In this document: piece by piece, positions 61,593 through 64,000 of the stretch | Layout: every line of letters begins with the position of its first letter | Numbering within the stretch: position 1 is the stretch's first letter | Assembly (NCBI GenBank): GCA_963082975.1 | Contig: OY720350.1 | Span: 44,470,734 to 44,534,733 of the forward strand | From: Labia minor | Taxonomy: Eukaryota > Arthropoda > Insecta > Dermaptera > Spongiphoridae | DNA length: 64,000 nucleotides | Reading direction: 5' to 3' | Translations under genes and position numbers: made by a program | Notes under the pieces: model-generated | Database searches by the model: none | What the model saw: the letters and a program-made list of their open reading frames with translations, nothing else | What the model was told of the DNA's origin: nothing

Positions 61593-62062
61593 CGAGGACT
61601 GTCTGAAAAGTTTTCGACCTGACCAAGAAAAACGATGTTTTTCACTTTTTTTTTGCTATATTTTTCAACATAATCTCCATCAATACTGATACATTTCTCA
61701 TAACGGTGTTCTAATTAGTTTAATTAATTTAATTAATCAATAAATTATTTAATTAATTAATTAAATTTGATTTAATTTAATTTAAGTCTCATCAACAGTT
61801 ATGAATCGACGGATCACGCCTACAGCGCTAAATTGTCATTAGAAATGGTTTTTCGAAGCAATTTTTGGTCTAAGGTTAGGAAATGCAGCACCCACGTTTC
61901 ACACAGCTTTCCATATTCAAATGGTTTTGCAAAATATTTCGCACACGTTCAGCTGACATCGTACAGGTCTCAGCTATCTTGAATTTTGAAAAATAAAACA
62001 AAAAAATAATTGAAAAACATAGTTTTTCTTCCTCAGGTCGGAAACTTTTCAGAGCACCCTCG
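61593..62062 (-). mobile_element. mariner-derived MITE, copy 3
   Basis: Inverted third copy, TA on both sides (TA|CGAGG...CCTCG|TA). The minus strand keeps MSAERVRNILQNHLNMESC from the transposase N-terminal half. Lies 200 bases after the putative exon at 61340-61393. Confidence 0.78.
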
Positions 62063-63008
62063 TATATATAATACATTTTAACTCTTCGACATGAATCAAG
62101 GATACATGTTATATGTTGCAGGTGGCAGAATTAAATAATATTAAAATCTAAGATGTCATTTTTCAACAAATTTTATTATTATTAAAGGTGTTTAATAAAA
62201 ATCCATTTAATAATAATAAAATAAAAAATAAATTGTCAAGGATAAAACTTGATAGGAAATAGGGGATGAATATATATGTATATATGTATATATATATTAG
62301 TTAACAAGAGTATATCGACCATACATTTAAATTTATTAAAATATTAATAGCACTTAGAAAATGTTTAGTGATTTACAATTTTTGAATTGTTTTTACATGT
62401 TATTATTCCAAAAACATAAATATTCACTAACCCTTTTAGTATAATGAATGTTTTTTTTTTTTTGTTTTGAATTAATACTTTTTTTTTATTTTTAATAATA
62501 TTGTGGGTCATATCATCTCATAAAATATAATAAAATATTTTTTTCATTTGAAAACTTAGTATTTGAGTATAGATTCTCTGGATTGAATTGACATGCATTT
62601 ATTGTTACTGATAAGTTTGTTATCTCTAAACGTAAAATGAGCCTGGGTGTTTTCAGTATGATATTTTTTAAGATTTTATTAATTAATTATTTATATAAGT
62701 GATTGGAGAAAATAGGAGTTGGATGGATGTAGGGATACTTGGAGGAAAGTAGTCGGTTCCCCTAAGAACTTTCGAGCACCGTAGAGCCACAGAGACAGAT
62801 AAATAAATAGAATCTTAAATATAATTTGTTTAAAAAAAAATCATTTGGTTTTTACAAATATTTGTAAAAAATAAAGATGAATCTTGATCAACTCAAATGA
62901 AACAAAATTAAAATCAACATTATTTATCGAAAAAACAAATAACTATGATATTAATACTCATATATTTTTTGAACCTAAAGCTTAAGAAAATAAATATATT
63001 TAAAATAA
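62063..63008. other. AT-rich, nothing recognised
   Basis: A more complex stretch at 62700-62800 (AGGAGTTGGATGGATGTAGG) has no recognised identity. Confidence 0.35.
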
Positions 63009-63661
63009 TCTTATATATAAAATTCTCGTGTCACAAAATTTTGAAATGATACTCCTCCGAAACGGCTGGACCGATTCTTATGAAATTTTTTATGCATATT
63101 CAGTAGGTCTCAAGGCATGTCAGACTTCTTTTATAAAACCGCTAATTGGTAAGGTGTGTCCAGGGAGTGCTAATTAATTAAAAATAGTTTAGTTACCATA
63201 CTAGATCATAGAGGCGCTGGTGGCGAAAATTTGACATCATATATATATCCTGATAGGAGCCTTCAAATATAAGTGGTTCGTGGGTGAACGGTCTAAGGCG
63301 TTATCTTATGACTTTGCACTCTCGGTTCGAAACTCGCAAAGGCACATTTTTTTCTTTAAGTATTATATATTTTTTTTTACAAATTTATTAATTTTTATTA
63401 TTTTAATATTTTATTAAATTATTTTATTTTATTAAATTAATTTTATTATTAAATTTGATTTTATTATTAAATTGTATTTTATTAAATTAATAATTATGTC
63501 AATTAATTTTTTCTGCATAAATAAACATATATAAAAAACTATAGAGATGAGACAGGGTAGGAGTTAGATGGTTATAGCTCAGAATAGGGACACTCGGGGG
63601 GTACAGGGGACGGAGCCCCCGTCTAGGTGTGGAAAGCGCCGAAGGCGCTTGGAGCAGCTAG
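63009..63661 (+). mobile_element. Non-autonomous Helitron, 653 bp, both ends present
   Basis: 5' end TCTTATATATAAAATTCTCG after an A, 3' end CTAG before a T, with the hairpin GCGCC-GAA-GGCGC (63636-63650 region) about ten bases before CTAG. These are the three Helitron hallmarks. The 5' part continues CCGAAACGGCTGGACCGATT and TATTCAGTAGGTCT, a sequence common in Helitrons of Lepidoptera and some other insects. At about 63270-63345 it carries a tRNA-like segment (GGTGAACGGTCTAAGGCG ... GGTTCGAAACTCG). No Rep/helicase gene. Confidence 0.85.
63270..63345 (+). repeat. tRNA-like segment inside the Helitron
   Basis: A-box-like GGTGAACGGTCTAAGG and B-box GGTTCGAAACTCG about 40 bases apart, resembling a serine-type tRNA gene with a long variable arm. 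Acceptor-stem pairing is poor. Confidence 0.4.
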
Positions 63662-64000
63662 TAATAAAATAAAAAAAAAAACAATTTTCAATAAACATAT
63701 ATTTATTTACATTTAAACAATTATTTGTTTAATTATAAAACTCCATATAATTGTTTAATTTTATATTTATAATAGTCATTTATTAGAGAGATCTGTATTT
63801 ATTTATTTATTTTAATTATTATACACGTAAATATAGTTTAAATAACGAAAGGATGAGAACATTGAGATAAAATTAAATTTTTTTATGAATAATCATATTT
63901 ATAATATATAGGTATATATATATATATATTTCATTAATCCATTGGATCAGTTATATTTTATAATGTCTATAAATATATAGTAAAAATTATTTATTTGCCA

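Noticed and set aside
61876-62076. 66-codon minus-strand open frame
   Set aside because: It is part of the mariner-derived MITE copy 3, not a host gene.

Overview
The window is strongly AT-rich eukaryotic DNA with GT-AG introns, arthropod-type cuticle genes and many small DNA transposons. It is very probably from an insect. The sequence alone does not fix the order. Helitron ends of the type known from Lepidoptera and their parasitoid wasps, together with several mariner families, fit an insect but do not decide it.

Three genes can be read by joining exons. All belong to the obstructor/CPAP3 family: secreted cuticle proteins with three six-cysteine chitin-binding (peritrophin-A, CBM14) domains. 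(1) A plus-strand gene has exons at 5913-6137, 9929-10117 and 19976-20298; its signal-peptide exon was not found and probably lies left of the window. (2) A complete minus-strand gene of 223 residues runs from 35438 down to 26409 in five exons. (3) A complete minus-strand gene of 245 residues runs from 55474 down to 41300 in five exons and is the obstructor-A orthologue. Genes 1 and 2 converge; genes 2 and 3 are head-to-tail. Each middle exon carries about one chitin-binding domain, most introns are phase 1, and in genes 2 and 3 the last intron is phase 2 and splits the codon of the final cysteine. This is what a tandem paralogue cluster would look like. Such proteins bind chitin in the forming cuticle and help organise the extracellular matrix of epidermis and trachea. 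A possible fourth gene may start on the plus strand near 61.2-61.4 kb, but this is weak.

The rest is introns and intergenic DNA filled with non-autonomous elements: six hAT-type MITEs with 7-8 bp target duplications, two TTAA-flanked (piggyBac-type) elements and some solo ends, two decayed mariner copies plus a three-copy mariner-derived MITE family, a complete short Helitron, two copies of a LINE 3' end, a six-copy 0.55-0.6 kb repeat, a four-copy 0.55-0.67 kb repeat, a double-hairpin repeat, and a few tRNA-like fragments. No intact transposase, rRNA gene, CRISPR array or bacterial-type gene is present.

The most interesting unexplained signal is a module (a stretch ending in CCTGA, then a short TG/TATG microsatellite, then a GAAATTTGGTACA core, then a CCGGAAG-type box) shared by otherwise different repeat families (5.1, 15, 16.2, 19.1, 50.2 and 51.7 kb; 32.85 kb; parts of it at 9.1, 23.1, 27.3 and 43.2 kb).
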